Position numbers and translations under genes: made by a program. Shown here piece after piece: positions 25,700 to 35,749 of a stretch of 43,726 bases of DNA. Source of the DNA: Burkholderiaceae bacterium (GTDB lineage: Bacteria > Pseudomonadota > Gammaproteobacteria > Burkholderiales > Burkholderiaceae_C); assembly GCA_016790175.1 (NCBI GenBank), contig JAEUPI010000097.1, forward strand, positions 1-43,726, in the 5' to 3' direction. Positions within the stretch are counted from its first letter, which is position 1. Each line of letters opens with the position of its first letter. Under the pieces are notes generated by a model. That model was not told the DNA's origin. It saw only the letters and a program-made list of their open reading frames with translations, and did not search any database.

Positions 25700-27589
25700 C
25701 TACAGGCCGGCGGCCCTCAGCGTGAGGGCGAACTGCTGGGCGTTCTGGAAGCCGATCACGCGCACGCCGTCGATCTCGCGGCCTTGGGTGTCGAAGAAGA
25801 TCGTGCCCGGCGGGCCGAACAGCTTGAAGCGCTTGAGCAGCTCACGATCGTCGGCGTTGTTCGCGGTGACATCGGCCTTCAGCAGCAGCGCGCGCGACAT
25901 CATCGTCGCGACCGCGGGATCGCTGAAGGTGAAGCGCTCCATCTCCTTGCACGAGACGCACCAGTCGGCATAGAAGTCGAGCATCACGGGCCGGCCGGGC
26001 GACTTGAGCCGCGTGTCGAGCTCGGCCACGCTGCGCACGGGCTCGAAGCGCACGCCAGACGGCGCCGCGGTCGCCGACAAGGCACGACCGATGTGACCCA
26101 GCGGCTGCAGCGGATCGGTGCCGCCGGAGGCGGCACCGACGATCTGCATCACACCCATCGTGAGCGCCGCCACGCCGACCGCGCGCTTGAACCAGGTGCG
26201 CGGTGCCGTGGCATGCGCGTGCGTGTGCTGGTCGAACGGCCGCAGCATGAACCCCGCCACCAGCAGCAGCAGGCCCCAGGTCACGAGCGCGACGGCGGCC
26301 GGCAGCACCGGCTGGATGACCCAGATCGCCACGCCGAACAGCAGCACGCCGAAGAAGCGCTTCACCGACATCATCCAGGGGCCGGACTTCGGCAGCCAGG
26401 TGCCCGCAGAGGCGCCCACCAGCAGCAGCGGCACGCTCATGCCGGCCGACAGCGAGAACAGTGCCGAGCCGCCGAGCGTGACATCGCGCGTCTGCCCGAT
26501 GAACACCAGCGCACCGGCCAGCGGCGCGCTGACGCAAGGGCTGACGATGAGGGCCGACAGCGCACCCATCGCGAACACGCCGGCCGCCTGCCCGGCAGGC
26601 AGCCGCTGTGAATGGGCGGTCATGCGTTCGGTGAACGCGGCTGGCAGCTTGAGCTCGTAGACGTCGAACATCGACAGCGCAAACAGCGCGAGCACCGCCG
26701 CAAAGGCCGACAGCACCCATGGATTCTGCAGATACGCGGCCAGCCCTTCGCCGGCCAGGCCGGCAGCGATGCCCAGCCCCGAATACACGAGTGCCATGCC
26801 GAGCGAGTAGCTGATCGCCAAGGCAAAGCCCTTCGAGCGCGTGGTGTTGTCGCTGCTGCCGGCAATGATCGACGACAGGATCGGCAACATCGGCAGCACG
26901 CAGGGCGTGAACGCCAGCAGCAGGCCCATCAGGAAGAACGCGCCGACCACCCACCAGAAGCGGCCACTTTGCAGCACGCGGTCGACCATGGCGCTGTCGG
27001 TCCAGGTCGAGGGGCTGATCGGCGCCGCCGCACGGCTGCTCGCCGCCGGCGCCGTCGCAGGGGTCGGGCTCGCCGTCGGGGTGGTGGCACTGGTGTCGGC
27101 GGCCGCCGCCAGCAGACGCACGTTGCCATCGCCGCCGAAGCCCTTGAGACTCACCTGCGCTGAACTCGTCATCGGCGGATAACACAGCCCGGCGTCGGCG
27201 CAGCCCTGTGACACCACGTCGAGCCGGAACGGCCCGGCCGCCTGGACGACTGGCAAGCGGATCGCCAGCTGGCCGCGATGGGTCTCGACGTTCTTCTGGA
27301 ACGTCTCGTCGAACTTCACCTTGCCGGGCGGCACCTCGGCCGGCCCCAATGTGGCCGGTTCGGCCGCGAACTTCAGCTGCTCGCGGTACATGTAGTAGCC
27401 GGGCGCGATGTCGAAACGAACCTCCACCGAGCGATCGTCAAGTGCTCGTGCCGAGAAGCGGAACGCCTTCTCGGGTTCGAGGAAGTTGTCTTCGGCCGCC
27501 TGCGCCGGTACCAGGATTGACAGCAGCATTGCCGCCAGTGCCAAGAGAGCACGGCGAAGTCGCGGCAGCAGGTTCGGCGCTCGACTCAT
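25700..27589 (-). CDS. dsbD: Thiol:disulfide interchange protein DsbD
   Basis: 629 residues from the ATG at 27589. The signal peptide ends VPAQAAE. The periplasmic alpha domain carries the Cys pair C130/C136 (GCADAGLCYPP). An eight-helix membrane domain follows, with conserved FTPCVLPMLP and SPCVSAPLAGAL cysteines. A thioredoxin-like C-terminal domain has DFYADWCVSCKEM (C544, C547). All six electron-relay cysteines are present. It passes electrons from cytoplasmic thioredoxin to periplasmic partners (DsbC, cytochrome-c maturation). It lies 145 bp after rplQ on the same strand. A low-complexity Thr/Pro/Ala linker (about residues 165-205) joins the first two domains. Confidence 0.95.
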   Translation of the reverse strand: MSRAPNLLPRLRRALLALAAMLLSILVPAQAAEDNFLEPEKAFRFSARALDDRSVEVRFDIAPGYYMYREQLKFAAEPATLGPAEVPPGKVKFDETFQKNVETHRGQLAIRLPVVQAAGPFRLDVVSQGCADAGLCYPPMTSSAQVSLKGFGGDGNVRLLAAAADTSATTPTASPTPATAPAASSRAAAPISPSTWTDSAMVDRVLQSGRFWWVVGAFFLMGLLLAFTPCVLPMLPILSSIIAGSSDNTTRSKGFALAISYSLGMALVYSGLGIAAGLAGEGLAAYLQNPWVLSAFAAVLALFALSMFDVYELKLPAAFTERMTAHSQRLPAGQAAGVFAMGALSALIVSPCVSAPLAGALVFIGQTRDVTLGGSALFSLSAGMSVPLLLVGASAGTWLPKSGPWMMSVKRFFGVLLFGVAIWVIQPVLPAAVALVTWGLLLLVAGFMLRPFDQHTHAHATAPRTWFKRAVGVAALTMGVMQIVGAASGGTDPLQPLGHIGRALSATAAPSGVRFEPVRSVAELDTRLKSPGRPVMLDFYADWCVSCKEMERFTFSDPAVATMMSRALLLKADVTANNADDRELLKRFKLFGPPGTIFFDTQGREIDGVRVIGFQNAQQFALTLRAAGL

Positions 27590-27659
27590 GTGGATTCGGA
27601 CATCGCGGGCGACGCGGTGGTTCCTCAAGACGCGATTCTGGCCCAGCCCACAAAGCCGA

Positions 27660-27681
27660 AAGGCCAGCGGGGGCCGGCCTT
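27660..27681 (-). terminator. Probable terminator after rplQ
   Basis: Stem aaggcc/ggcctt with a 10-nt loop, downstream of the rplQ stop. On the minus strand it is followed by TCGGCTTTG, a poor T-run. Likely the 3' end of the alpha operon, before dsbD. Confidence 0.45.
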
Positions 27682-27734
27682 CCATGACTTCTGGCGCATC
27701 GTCTTGCGGGCCGATCCGGCCGCCTGACAAAGAC

Positions 27735-28142
27735 TCAATCGGCCTTGGCCTCGTCGGCTGCCGGGGCGGCTGCCGTGCTCGGCTCGGGCCGGTCGACGAG
27801 CTCGACGAAGGCCATCGGCGCGTTGTCGCCGACGCGCCAGCCCATCTTCAGGATGCGGGTGTAGCCGCCCGGACGCTTCTCGTAGCGCGGGCCGAGCTCG
27901 CCGAACAGCTTGGTGACGATGTCGCGATCGCGCAGGCGCGAGAAGGCGAGGCGCCGGTTGGCCACGCTCGGTGTCTTGCCGAGCGTGATCAGGGGCTCGA
28001 CCACGCGGCGCAGCTCCTTGGCCTTGGGCAGCGTGGTCTTGATCGCCTCGTGCTTGAGCAGCGAGACGCACATGTTGCGCAACATCGCGAGCCGATGCTC
28101 GCTGGTGCGGTTGAGCTTGCGGAGTCCGTGACGGTGTCGCAT
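27735..28142 (-). CDS. rplQ: 50S ribosomal protein L17
   Basis: 135 residues. It starts [20 protein letters not shown], the invariant L17 N-terminus, with [20 protein letters not shown] and a C-terminal extension rich in Ala/Pro/Glu. L17 sits near the peptide-exit tunnel of the 50S subunit. It is the last ribosomal gene, 163 bp after rpoA; that gap contains two hairpins. Confidence 0.97.
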   Translation of the reverse strand: MRHRHGLRKLNRTSEHRLAMLRNMCVSLLKHEAIKTTLPKAKELRRVVEPLITLGKTPSVANRRLAFSRLRDRDIVTKLFGELGPRYEKRPGGYTRILKMGWRVGDNAPMAFVELVDRPEPSTAAAPAADEAKAD

Positions 28143-28162
28143 GGTGTGTTCCTTTCGTTATG

Positions 28163-28221
28163 CAGCCTCGGCCGTGTCAGGTACCGAGGCTGAACGTGGG
28201 ACGGTGCCTGCGCACGGTCCC
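28163..28221 (-). repeat. Two stem-loops in the rpoA-rplQ spacer
   Basis: Hairpin one: 28163-28171 pairs perfectly with 28184-28192 (cagcctcgg/ccgaggctg, 12-nt loop), 20 nt upstream of rplQ. Hairpin two: 28198-28221, nine base pairs with one mismatch and a CTGC loop. Both lie in a 163-bp gap (28143-28305) with no gene. They may act in mRNA processing or partial termination. Confidence 0.5.
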
Positions 28222-28305
28222 GCGCCTGCCGAGGGCCGCGGCGCATGCCTGCGCTGCGGCTCGGGGCCAGTAGACCTCTCTCTTGGGAGGTTTGTCGGTC
28301 TTCCC

Positions 28306-29292
28306 TTATCGCTTGTCGAGGCCCTGTGGGGGCCAGTTCTCCAGTCGCGCGCCGAGCGTGAGCCCGCGCGAGGCCAGCACCTCCTTGATCTCGTTGAGGC
28401 TCTTGCGGCCGAGGTTCGGCGTCTTGAGCAGCTCGGTCTCGGTGCGCTGGATCAGGTCGCCGATGTAGTAGATGTTCTCGGCCTTCAGGCAATTGGCCGA
28501 GCGCACGGTGAGCTCGAGCTCGTCGACCGGACGCAGCAGGATCGGGTCGAACTGGGTCTGGCGCTGCGCAGGCTGGTCGAATGCGGCGATCTCGCTGCCC
28601 TCGAGCTGTGCGAACACCGCCAGCTGCTCGACCAGGATCTTGGCCGACGCGCGAATCGCCTCTTCGGGGCTGATCGCACCGTTGGTCTCGATCTCCATCA
28701 CCAGCTTGTCCAGATCCGTGCGCTGCTCGACGCGGGCGTTCTCGACCGCATAGCTCACACGCTTGACCGGCGAGAACGAGGCATCGAGCACGATGCGACC
28801 GATGCTCTTGGTGGGCTCATCGCCGAAGCGGCGCAGATTGCCCGGCACGTAGCCGCGGCCCTTCTCGACCTTGATCTGCATGTCGAGCTTGCCGCCCTGG
28901 GCCAGATGCGCGATCACGTGGTCGGGGTTGATGATCTCGACGTCGTGCGGCGTCTGGATGTCGCCGGCGGTGACGGGGCCCTCGCCCTCCTTGCGCAGCA
29001 CCAGCGTGACCTCGTCGCGGTTGTGCAGGCGGAAGACCACGCCCTTGAGGTTCAACATGATGTGCACCACGTCTTCGGACACACCGTCGACGGTGGAGTA
29101 CTCGTGCAGCACACCGGCGATCGTGACTTCGGTGGGCGCGTAGCCGACCATCGACGACAGCAGCACGCGGCGCAGCGCGTTGCCCAGCGTGTGGCCATAG
29201 CCGCGCTCGAACGGCTCGAGCGTGACCTTGGCACGATGGCCGCCGAGCGGCTCGACGTTGATGGCTTTGGGCTTCAGCAGATTGGTTTGCAT
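28306..29292 (-). CDS. rpoA: RNA polymerase alpha subunit
   Basis: 328 residues from the ATG at 29292 ([16 protein letters not shown]). The alpha-NTD has [30 protein letters not shown], the dimerisation segment. The alpha-CTD (about 250-320) has [25 protein letters not shown] and [18 protein letters not shown], the DNA- and activator-contacting domain. It lies between rpsD and rplQ, each separated by about 150 bp instead of the usual tight packing. Confidence 0.98.
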   Translation of the reverse strand: MQTNLLKPKAINVEPLGGHRAKVTLEPFERGYGHTLGNALRRVLLSSMVGYAPTEVTIAGVLHEYSTVDGVSEDVVHIMLNLKGVVFRLHNRDEVTLVLRKEGEGPVTAGDIQTPHDVEIINPDHVIAHLAQGGKLDMQIKVEKGRGYVPGNLRRFGDEPTKSIGRIVLDASFSPVKRVSYAVENARVEQRTDLDKLVMEIETNGAISPEEAIRASAKILVEQLAVFAQLEGSEIAAFDQPAQRQTQFDPILLRPVDELELTVRSANCLKAENIYYIGDLIQRTETELLKTPNLGRKSLNEIKEVLASRGLTLGARLENWPPQGLDKR

Positions 29293-29399
29293 GGAGTGTG
29301 TTGTTCCTCTCAATACCCTCGGCTCGTTACACCGATAAGGCTGATGGACCATGCCGGGTTTGCATTGGATGCTCCGATCCCGGCACGCGGAGCACCACC

Positions 29400-29438
29400 G
29401 GAAGGGGTTCGCAGCCGGAGGCCGTGAACCCGCCTTCC
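29400..29438 (-). repeat. Stem-loop in the rpsD-rpoA spacer
   Basis: An eleven-bp stem (ggaagg + ggttc pairing with gaacc + ccttcc, 2-nt bulge) with a GC-rich loop, just after the rpsD stop in a 153-bp gap (29293-29445). A second, shorter gccggg/cccggc pair lies at about 29353-29383. Possible attenuator or RNA processing site. Confidence 0.5.
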
Positions 29439-29445
29439 ATCCTGT

Positions 29446-30069
29446 TTACCTCGAATAGAGTTCCACGATCAGCGACTCGTTGATCTCCGAGCCGAACTGG
29501 TCGCGATCGGGCACCTGCTTGAAGACGCCCTCGAACTTGCCGGCGTCGACCTGCACCCAGCCCGGCATGCCCACCGATTCGGCGAGCTTGAGCGCATCCT
29601 GCACGCGCAGCTGCTTCCTGGCCTTCTCGCGCAGCGCGATCATGTCGCCCGCCTTGACCATGTACGACGGGATGTTCACGACCTTGCCGTTGACGGTGAC
29701 CGACTGGTGCGACACCAGCTGCCGCGCCTCGGCGCGCGTGGAGCCGAATCCCATGCGGTAGACCACGTTGTCGAGCCGCGACTCGAGCAGCGCGAGCAGG
29801 TTGTTTCCGGTGTTGCCCTTGCGGCGCTCGGCCTCGGCGAAGTAGCGGCGGAACTGCCGCTCGAGCACGCCGTACATGCGCTTGACCTTCTGCTTCTCGC
29901 GCAGCTGCAGGCCGAAGTCGCTGGTGCGCGAGCCGCTGGTGCGGCCATGCTGGCCGGGCTTGCTGTCGAACTTGGCCTTGTCGCTGATGGCGCGGCGAGC
30001 GCTCTTCAGGAACAGGTCGGTGCCTTCACGGCGGGAGAGTTTGGCCTTGGGGCCGAGATAACGTGCCAC
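29446..30069 (-). CDS. rpsD: 30S ribosomal protein S4
   Basis: 207 residues from a GTG start at 30069 ([20 protein letters not shown]). The S4 RNA-binding domain is at about 95-160 ([32 protein letters not shown]). S4 is a primary 16S rRNA binder and, in many bacteria, represses the alpha operon. No S4 target structure was identified here. Its spacer to rpsK is 155 bp with a strong hairpin. Confidence 0.97.
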   Translation of the reverse strand: MARYLGPKAKLSRREGTDLFLKSARRAISDKAKFDSKPGQHGRTSGSRTSDFGLQLREKQKVKRMYGVLERQFRRYFAEAERRKGNTGNNLLALLESRLDNVVYRMGFGSTRAEARQLVSHQSVTVNGKVVNIPSYMVKAGDMIALREKARKQLRVQDALKLAESVGMPGWVQVDAGKFEGVFKQVPDRDQFGSEINESLIVELYSR

Positions 30070-30190
30070 GTGGTACTTCCTTTGCTTCGTTCGTCTGACG
30101 CGACCCCGGCGCTCGTTCGCCGGTTCGCGCGAGTCCGTCGCTTGTTCTGGTTATGCGTCCGGACGGTGGGCTTACGCTGGAGTGGAAACA

Positions 30191-30211
30191 CGGTTCGCTG
30201 GCAGCGAACCG
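30191..30211 (-). terminator. Terminator/attenuator-like hairpin between rpsK and rpsD
   Basis: Perfect 9-bp stem cggttcgct/agcgaaccg with a 3-nt loop, 13 nt after the rpsK stop. On the minus strand TGTTTCC follows. It could reduce read-through into rpsD, rpoA and rplQ. Confidence 0.55.
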
Positions 30212-30224
30212 AGTCCGGCTGTCG

Positions 30225-30629
30225 TCAAATTCTCCGGCGCTTCTGTGGGCGGCAACCGTTGTGCGGGATCGGCGTGACGTCGCTGATCGAGTTGATGCGG
30301 ATGCCCAGCGAGGCCAGCGCGCGCACGCTCGACTCGCGGCCCGGGCCAGGGCCCTTGATGCGCACGTCGAGGTTCTTGATGCCCTGCTCCTGCGCGGCGC
30401 GGCCGGCCGTCTCGGCGGCCACCTGGGCAGCGAAGGGCGTGCTCTTGCGCGAGCCCTTGAAACCCTGTCCGCCCGACGAGGCCCAGGCCAGCGCACCGCC
30501 CTGGCGGTCGGTGATCGTGATGATGGTGTTGTTGAACGACGCGTGCACATGCGCGATGCCGTCCGCAACGTTCTTGCGGATCTTCTTGCTGACGCGGCGC
30601 GCGGCGGTGTTGACGGGTGGCTTGGCCAT
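30225..30629 (-). CDS. rpsK: 30S ribosomal protein S11
   Basis: 134 residues. Signatures are [27 protein letters not shown], the [13 protein letters not shown] loop, and the C-terminal [18 protein letters not shown]11 lines the mRNA exit of the small-subunit platform. It is 32 bp downstream of rpsM. Confidence 0.98.
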   Translation of the reverse strand: MAKPPVNTAARRVSKKIRKNVADGIAHVHASFNNTIITITDRQGGALAWASSGGQGFKGSRKSTPFAAQVAAETAGRAAQEQGIKNLDVRIKGPGPGRESSVRALASLGIRINSISDVTPIPHNGCRPQKRRRI

Positions 30630-30661
30630 TCAGTTGCCTCGGGTTCGGTGATTCGGCAGGC

Positions 30662-31027
30662 TTACTTCTTCAGCGCGGCGGCGCCCTTCTTCGGGCCCTT
30701 GCGGGTGCGCGCATTGGTGCGGGTGCGTTGCCCGCGCACCGGCAGGCCGCGCCGATGGCGCATGCCGCGGTAGGCGCCCAGATCCATCAGGCGCTTGATG
30801 TTGATCGACATCTCGCGGCGCAGGTCGCCCTCGATCGACAGGCGACCGACTTCCTCGCGGATGCGCTCGAGATCGTGGTCGGAGAGTTCCTTGACCTTCT
30901 TGCTGTACGGGATGCCCACCGCGTCGCAGATCTTCTGCGCGGTGGAACGCCCGATGCCGTAGATGGCCGTCAGGCCGATCTCGGCGTGCTTGTGGTCCGG
31001 AATGTTGATGCCGGCGATACGTGCCAT
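30662..31027 (-). CDS. rpsM: 30S ribosomal protein S13
   Basis: 121 residues from the ATG at 31027 ([26 protein letters not shown]). The C-terminal basic tail [22 protein letters not shown] reaches the P-site tRNA in the family. Head protein of the 30S subunit. It is 102 bp after rpmJ, and the gap has two hairpins. Confidence 0.98.
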   Translation of the reverse strand: MARIAGINIPDHKHAEIGLTAIYGIGRSTAQKICDAVGIPYSKKVKELSDHDLERIREEVGRLSIEGDLRREMSINIKRLMDLGAYRGMRHRRGLPVRGQRTRTNARTRKGPKKGAAALKK

Positions 31028-31058
31028 GGTGTTTCGATTCCTTCTACCTTCGTCCAGC

Positions 31059-31117
31059 CCGCGCGCTTGCACGCGCGCGGTCGTTCGGCAGGCGCTCGCG
31101 GGTGCGCAGGCACCCGC
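31059..31117 (-). repeat. Two stem-loops in the rpmJ-rpsM spacer
   Basis: Perfect 8-bp stems at 31059-31066/31073-31080 (ccgcgcgc/gcgcgcgg) and 31098-31105/31110-31117 (gcgggtgc/gcacccgc, GCAG loop). The second is 12 nt beyond the rpmJ stop. This is the spc/alpha boundary, so they may form a terminator or a leader structure for rpsM. Confidence 0.5.
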
Positions 31118-31129
31118 TTGCGGCCGGCC

Positions 31130-31243
31130 TCACCCCTGCCGCTGCTTGTGGCGCGGGTCGGTGCAGATCACGCGCACGATGCCCTTGCGCCGGATGATCT
31201 TGCAGTTGCGGCACATCTTCTTGACCGATGCAGAGACTTTCAT
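31130..31243 (-). CDS. rpmJ: 50S ribosomal protein L36
   Basis: 37 residues starting [20 protein letters not shown]. The zinc-binding set C11, C14, C27 and H32 is complete, so this is the zinc-containing (C+) form. It lies 19 bp after infA and has a small ribosome site (AGGAG) before the ATG. The start and stop were read directly, as the gene is short. Confidence 0.95.
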   Translation of the reverse strand: MKVSASVKKMCRNCKIIRRKGIVRVICTDPRHKQRQG

Positions 31244-31262
31244 GTTTTCTCCTAGCAGCCGC

Positions 31263-31481
31263 TCACTTCGCGCGGAACACGATGCGGGCGCGGCTCAGAT
31301 CGTAGGGCGTGAGCTCCACGGTGACCTTGTCGCCCGGCAGGATGCGGATGTAGTGCATGCGCATCTTGCCGGAGATGTGGCCGAGCACGACGTGGCCGTT
31401 CTCCAGCTTCACGCGAAACGTCGCGTTGGGCAGATTCTCGAGAATCTCGCCCTGCATCTGGATGACGTCGTCCTTGGCCAT
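31263..31481 (-). CDS. infA: Translation initiation factor IF-1
   Basis: 72 residues, an S1/OB fold: [43 protein letters not shown]-1 occupies the A site of the 30S subunit during initiation. It is 10 bp after secY, a usual position at the spc end. Confidence 0.97.
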   Translation of the reverse strand: MAKDDVIQMQGEILENLPNATFRVKLENGHVVLGHISGKMRMHYIRILPGDKVTVELTPYDLSRARIVFRAK

Positions 31482-31491
31482 GGGTGTGTCG

Positions 31492-32802
31492 TCAGCTCGT
31501 CTTGAAATTGGCCTTCTTCAACAGCGATTCGTATTGCTGGCTCATCACGTAGCTCTGGACCTGGGCCCAGAAGTCCATCGTCACGACCACGATGATCAAC
31601 AGCGAGGTGCCGCCGAAATAGAACGGCACGTTGTACTTCAGCACCAGGAACTCGGGCAGCAGGCACACCGCGGTGATGTAGATCGCGCCGGCCAGCGTCA
31701 GGCGCGACAGGATCTTGTCGATGTGCTTGGCGGTCTGCTCGCCAGGCCGGATGCCCGGGATGAAGGCGCCGCTCTTCTTCAGGTTGTCGGCCGTCTCGCG
31801 GCTGTTGAAGACGAGCGCGGTGTAGAAGAAGCAGAAGAACACGATCATGCCGGCATACAGCAGCACGTAGATCGGCTGGCCCGGCGACAGCGCGGCCGAC
31901 AGATCCTTCAGCCAGCGCAGCCCTTCGCCGGTGGCGAACCAGCCGACGATCGTGGCCGGCAGCAGGATGATCGAGCTGGCAAAGATCGGCGGGATGACGC
32001 CGCTCATGTTCAGCTTGAGCGGCAGGTGCGAGCTCTGGCCGCCATAGACCTTGTTGCCGACCTGGCGCTTGGCATAGTTGACCAGGATCTTGCGCTGGCC
32101 GCGCTCGACGAACACCACGGCGAAGGTCACCACACCCACCAGCGTGATGATGATCAGGCTGGCGAAGATGCTCATCGCGCCGGTGCGCACCAGCTCGAAC
32201 AGGCCGCCGATCGCGTTCGGCAGGCCGGCAGCAATGCCGGCGAAGATCAGGATCGAGATGCCGTTGCCGAGACCGCGCTCGGTGATCTGCTCGCCGAGCC
32301 ACATCAGGAACATCGTGCCGGCCGTCAGGCTCACCACCGCGGTCATGCGAAAGCCGAATCCCGGTGCGATCACCAGGCCGGGCGAACCTTCGAGCGCCAG
32401 CGCGATGCCCAGCGACTGGAACAGCGCGAGGCCCAGCGTGCCGTAGCGCGTGTACTGCGTGATCTTGCGCCGCCCCGCCTCGCCTTCCTTCTTCAGCGCC
32501 TCGAGCGAAGGAATCACATAGGTCATCAGCTGCATGATGATCGACGCGCTGATGTACGGCATGATGCCGAGGGCGAACACGGTGAAGCGCGACAGCGCAC
32601 CGCCGGAGAACATGTTGAACAGGCTCAGGATGCCGCCCTGCTGCCCCTTGAACAGCTCCTGCAGCTGCGCAGGGTCGATCCCCGGCACGGGAATGTGGGC
32701 GCCGACGCGATAGACCACCAGCGCAAGCAGCAAGAAGACGAGCCTGCGCCGCAGGTCGCCGAACTTGCCGCTCTTGGCCAGTTGTTGAGCCGAGGTCGCC
32801 AC
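31492..32802 (-). CDS. secY: Preprotein translocase subunit SecY
   Basis: 436 residues from a GTG start at 32802 ([20 protein letters not shown]), which matches the family N-terminus; upstream codons lack similarity. Ten membrane helices are expected. Visible blocks are [62 protein letters not shown] and [14 protein letters not shown]. It is the channel of the SecYEG translocon. It lies 40 bp downstream of rplO. Confidence 0.97.
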   Translation of the reverse strand: MATSAQQLAKSGKFGDLRRRLVFLLLALVVYRVGAHIPVPGIDPAQLQELFKGQQGGILSLFNMFSGGALSRFTVFALGIMPYISASIIMQLMTYVIPSLEALKKEGEAGRRKITQYTRYGTLGLALFQSLGIALALEGSPGLVIAPGFGFRMTAVVSLTAGTMFLMWLGEQITERGLGNGISILIFAGIAAGLPNAIGGLFELVRTGAMSIFASLIIITLVGVVTFAVVFVERGQRKILVNYAKRQVGNKVYGGQSSHLPLKLNMSGVIPPIFASSIILLPATIVGWFATGEGLRWLKDLSAALSPGQPIYVLLYAGMIVFFCFFYTALVFNSRETADNLKKSGAFIPGIRPGEQTAKHIDKILSRLTLAGAIYITAVCLLPEFLVLKYNVPFYFGGTSLLIIVVVTMDFWAQVQSYVMSQQYESLLKKANFKTS

Positions 32803-32842
32803 GCGCTGGGTCCGTTCCTGATCGTTCCTGCCGGCCGCGCGA

Positions 32843-33292
32843 TCAGGCTTCGGACGGCACGGCCTGCACCGCACCGCCGGCCGCTTCGATCGCCGCCTTG
32901 GCACCGGCGGTGGCGCCGATGCCCTTGAGCGCGACCTTGAGCGTCAGCTCGCCGGACTTGATGACCTTCACGTTCTTCACGCGTTCGGCCACGAGGCCCG
33001 CCCGCTTCAGCACCAGCAGGTCCACCTCGCCAAGCCCCAAGCGCTGCAGATCGCCGAGGGTGAGCTCGGCGTTGTAGGCCTTCAGCGCCGACTTGAAGCC
33101 ACGCTTGGGCAGCCGGCGCTGCAGCGGCATCTGGCCGCCTTCGAAGCCGACCTTGTGGAAGCCGCCGGCACGCGACTTCTGTCCCTTGTGGCCGCGGCCC
33201 GCGGTCTTGCCCAGTCCCGAGCCGATGCCGCGCCCGACGCGGCGGCGGGCCTTCTTGCTGCCGGCGGCGGGCTTGATGCTGTTGAGTTGCAT
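32843..33292 (-). CDS. rplO: 50S ribosomal protein L15
   Basis: 149 residues: [22 protein letters not shown] at the start, [37 protein letters not shown] late-assembling 50S protein. It lies 28 bp after rpmD. Confidence 0.98.
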   Translation of the reverse strand: MQLNSIKPAAGSKKARRRVGRGIGSGLGKTAGRGHKGQKSRAGGFHKVGFEGGQMPLQRRLPKRGFKSALKAYNAELTLGDLQRLGLGEVDLLVLKRAGLVAERVKNVKVIKSGELTLKVALKGIGATAGAKAAIEAAGGAVQAVPSEA

Positions 33293-33320
33293 GGAAAGCT
33301 GTCCTTCTCGGCCGCCGGCG

Positions 33321-33503
33321 TCAGACCACCAGCACCAGGTACGAGACCTTGTTGATCATGCCGCGCACGGCCGGCGTGTCCTCGAGCACACGCTCGCTGC
33401 CCAGCCTGCGCAGACCCAGCCCGCGCACCGTGTCGCGGTGCGCCTGCTTGCAGCCGATGGGGCTCTTGACCAGCCGCACCTTGAGCGTCTTCTTGTCTGC
33501 CAT
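33321..33503 (-). CDS. rpmD: 50S ribosomal protein L30
   Basis: 60 residues: [20 protein letters not shown] and [25 protein letters not shown]. Small ferredoxin-like fold of the 50S subunit, at its usual position between rpsE and rplO. Confidence 0.97.
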   Translation of the reverse strand: MADKKTLKVRLVKSPIGCKQAHRDTVRGLGLRRLGSERVLEDTPAVRGMINKVSYLVLVV

Positions 33504-33523
33504 GACGGTTCCTTTCGCGGCCC

Positions 33524-34042
33524 TCAGCTGAACAGCTCTTCGACCGTCTTGCCGCGCTTGGCGGCCACCTCGGCCGGCGTGCTCGCACGCTTGAGTGCGT
33601 CGAGCGTGGCACGGACCATGTTGTACGGATTGGTCGAGCCCAGGCTCTTGGCAACGATGTCGGTGATGCCGAGCACCTCGAACATCGCGCGCATCGGGCC
33701 GCCGGCGATGATGCCGTCGCCCGCCTTGGCAGGCGCCATCAGTACCTTGGCCGCGCCGTGCTCGCCGCGCAGGTTGTGATGGATGGTGCCGTTCTTCAGC
33801 GGCACCTTGATCATGTTGCGGCGCGCCTGCTCCATGGCCTTCTGCACTGCCACCGGAACCTCGCGGGCCTTGCCCTTGCCCATGCCGATGCGGCCGTCAC
33901 CGTCGCCCACGACGGTGAGCGCCGCGAAACCGAGGATCCGACCGCCCTTGACGACCTTGGTGACGCGATTCACCGAGATCATCTTCTCCTTCAGGCCGTC
34001 GTCGCGGCCTTCGTCCTGAACGCGGGGTTGAAACTTCGCCAT
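33524..34042 (-). CDS. rpsE: 30S ribosomal protein S5
   Basis: 172 residues. The N-terminal dsRNA-binding fold has [22 protein letters not shown] and [20 protein letters not shown]. The C-terminal domain has [20 protein letters not shown] and [26 protein letters not shown]. It is a translational-fidelity protein at the mRNA entry. Confidence 0.98.
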   Translation of the reverse strand: MAKFQPRVQDEGRDDGLKEKMISVNRVTKVVKGGRILGFAALTVVGDGDGRIGMGKGKAREVPVAVQKAMEQARRNMIKVPLKNGTIHHNLRGEHGAAKVLMAPAKAGDGIIAGGPMRAMFEVLGITDIVAKSLGSTNPYNMVRATLDALKRASTPAEVAAKRGKTVEELFS

Positions 34043-34067
34043 CTGGATGGTTCCTCTGTGGGGTCGT

Positions 34068-34433
34068 TCAGAACTGCAGCCCGGCTTCGCGCGCAGCCTC
34101 GGCGAGCGCCTTCACGCGGCCGTGGTAGGCGAAACCGGCCCGATCGAACGCCACCTGTTCGATGCCGGCGGCCTTGGCCCGCTCGGCGATACGCTTGCCG
34201 ACGACCGCCGCAGCGGCCGAATTGCCACCCTTGCCCGGCCCACCCAGCGAGGCGCGAACGTCCTTCTCGGCGGTGGAGGCAGAGGCGAGCACGCGCGCGC
34301 CGTCCTGCGAGATCACGCTGGCGTAGATGTGCAGGTTGGAGCGGAAGACGGTGAGCCGAGCCACGTCGTGCTTGGCGATGCGGCGGCGCGTTTGCGCGGC
34401 TCGGCGCAGTCGCTGGTCCTTCTTGTTCAGCAT
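34068..34433 (-). CDS. rplR: 50S ribosomal protein L18
   Basis: 121 residues: [34 protein letters not shown] and [28 protein letters not shown]. It binds 5S rRNA together with L5. It is 11 bp downstream of rplF. Confidence 0.98.
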   Translation of the reverse strand: MLNKKDQRLRRAAQTRRRIAKHDVARLTVFRSNLHIYASVISQDGARVLASASTAEKDVRASLGGPGKGGNSAAAAVVGKRIAERAKAAGIEQVAFDRAGFAYHGRVKALAEAAREAGLQF

Positions 34434-34444
34434 GCGTCGGCTCC

Positions 34445-34978
34445 TTACTTCTTCTTCGTTTCCTTGAGCGACACGCGCTCATTGGCATAACGGATGCCCT
34501 TGCCCTTGTAGGGCTCGGGCGGACGGATCGCACGCACCTCGGCGGCGATCTGGCCCACCACCTGACGGTCGGCACCCTTGATCAGGATCTCGGTCTGGGT
34601 CGGTGTCTCGACCTTGATGCCCGCGGGCATGTCCTTCACCACCGGGTGCGAGAAGCCCACCTGCAGGTTCAGCTTCTGGCCTTGGGCCTGGGCGCGGAAG
34701 CCCACACCCACCAGCGTCAGCTTCTTCTCGAAGCCCTTGGACACGCCGCCCACCATGTTGGCGAGCAAGGCACGCACGGTGCCGCTCATGGCATTGGCTT
34801 CGACGCTGTCGTTGGCCGGCGTGACGCTCAACTTGCCGCCTTCGCTCTTGATGCCGACGCTGCCGTTGAACGAACGGGTCAAGGTGCCATTGGCGCCCTT
34901 GACGGTGACCTTGTCGGCCGCCACCTGGACGTCGACGCCCTTGGGCAGTTCGATCGGCTGTTTACCTACGCGGGACAT
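34445..34978 (-). CDS. rplF: 50S ribosomal protein L6
   Basis: 177 residues: [48 protein letters not shown], and the C-terminal [27 protein letters not shown]. It sits near the GTPase centre of the 50S subunit. Confidence 0.98.
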   Translation of the reverse strand: MSRVGKQPIELPKGVDVQVAADKVTVKGANGTLTRSFNGSVGIKSEGGKLSVTPANDSVEANAMSGTVRALLANMVGGVSKGFEKKLTLVGVGFRAQAQGQKLNLQVGFSHPVVKDMPAGIKVETPTQTEILIKGADRQVVGQIAAEVRAIRPPEPYKGKGIRYANERVSLKETKKK

Positions 34979-35007
34979 GGGATATCGCTCCTGTATGCGC
35001 TGGCGAC

Positions 35008-35403
35008 TCAGGCCACGTAGACAAGGATTTCACCGCCGACGCCGCTGGCGCGGGCCTTGCGGTCGGTCATCACGCCCTTGGGCGTGGTGACGATGGCCAC
35101 GCCGAGGCCGTTCTTCACCTGCGGAATGTCGTGGCGACCCTTGTAGACGCGCAGGCCGGGACGGCTGACGCGCTCGATGCGCTCGATCACCGGGCGGCCG
35201 GCGTAGTACTTCAGCGCGATCTCGAGTTCGCTCTTGCCGGCGTCGGCCTTGACGGCGAAGCCGTCGATGTAGCCCTCGTCCTTCAGTACCTGCGCGATGG
35301 CCACCTTCAGCTTCGACGACGGCATGGCCACGACCGACTTCTCCACGCTCTGCGCGTTTCGAATGCGGGTCAGCATGTCGGCGATGGGATCACTCATGCT
35401 CAT
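35008..35403 (-). CDS. rpsH: 30S ribosomal protein S8
   Basis: 131 residues: [70 protein letters not shown], ending [10 protein letters not shown] central-domain 16S rRNA binder, known in E. coli to repress the spc operon; the target was not located here. Confidence 0.98.
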   Translation of the reverse strand: MSMSDPIADMLTRIRNAQSVEKSVVAMPSSKLKVAIAQVLKDEGYIDGFAVKADAGKSELEIALKYYAGRPVIERIERVSRPGLRVYKGRHDIPQVKNGLGVAIVTTPKGVMTDRKARASGVGGEILVYVA

Positions 35404-35428
35404 ACGGTGTTCTCCTGTCGCTGGCGGC

Positions 35429-35734
35429 TTACCAGCTCGCCTTCACGACGCCGGGAATATCGCCCTTGAAGGCGAGTTCGCGGATCTTGCTGCGCGCCAG
35501 CCCGAACTTGCGGAACGTGCCGCGCGGGCGGCCGGTCTGGCCACAGCGGTTGCGCAGCCGCGTCGGGTTGGCGTTGCGCGGCAGCTTCTGCAGTTCGAGC
35601 CGGGCCGCGTAGCGCTCCTCGTCGGACTTCTTGGCGTCGTCGGCGACGGCCTTGAGCTCGGCGCGCTTCTTGGCGAACTTGGCCACGAGCTTCTGGCGCT
35701 TGTCCTCGCGCTCCTGGAGTGACGTCTTTGCCAC
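35429..35734 (-). CDS. rpsN: 30S ribosomal protein S14 (zinc-free long form)
   Basis: 101 residues from a GTG start at 35734 ([23 protein letters not shown]). The end is [37 protein letters not shown]. The CxxC pairs of the short zinc form are absent, so this is the C-minus type. It is 15 bp after rplE. Confidence 0.97.
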   Translation of the reverse strand: MAKTSLQEREDKRQKLVAKFAKKRAELKAVADDAKKSDEERYAARLELQKLPRNANPTRLRNRCGQTGRPRGTFRKFGLARSKIRELAFKGDIPGVVKASW

Positions 35735-35749
35735 GATGAAAGCTGCCTT

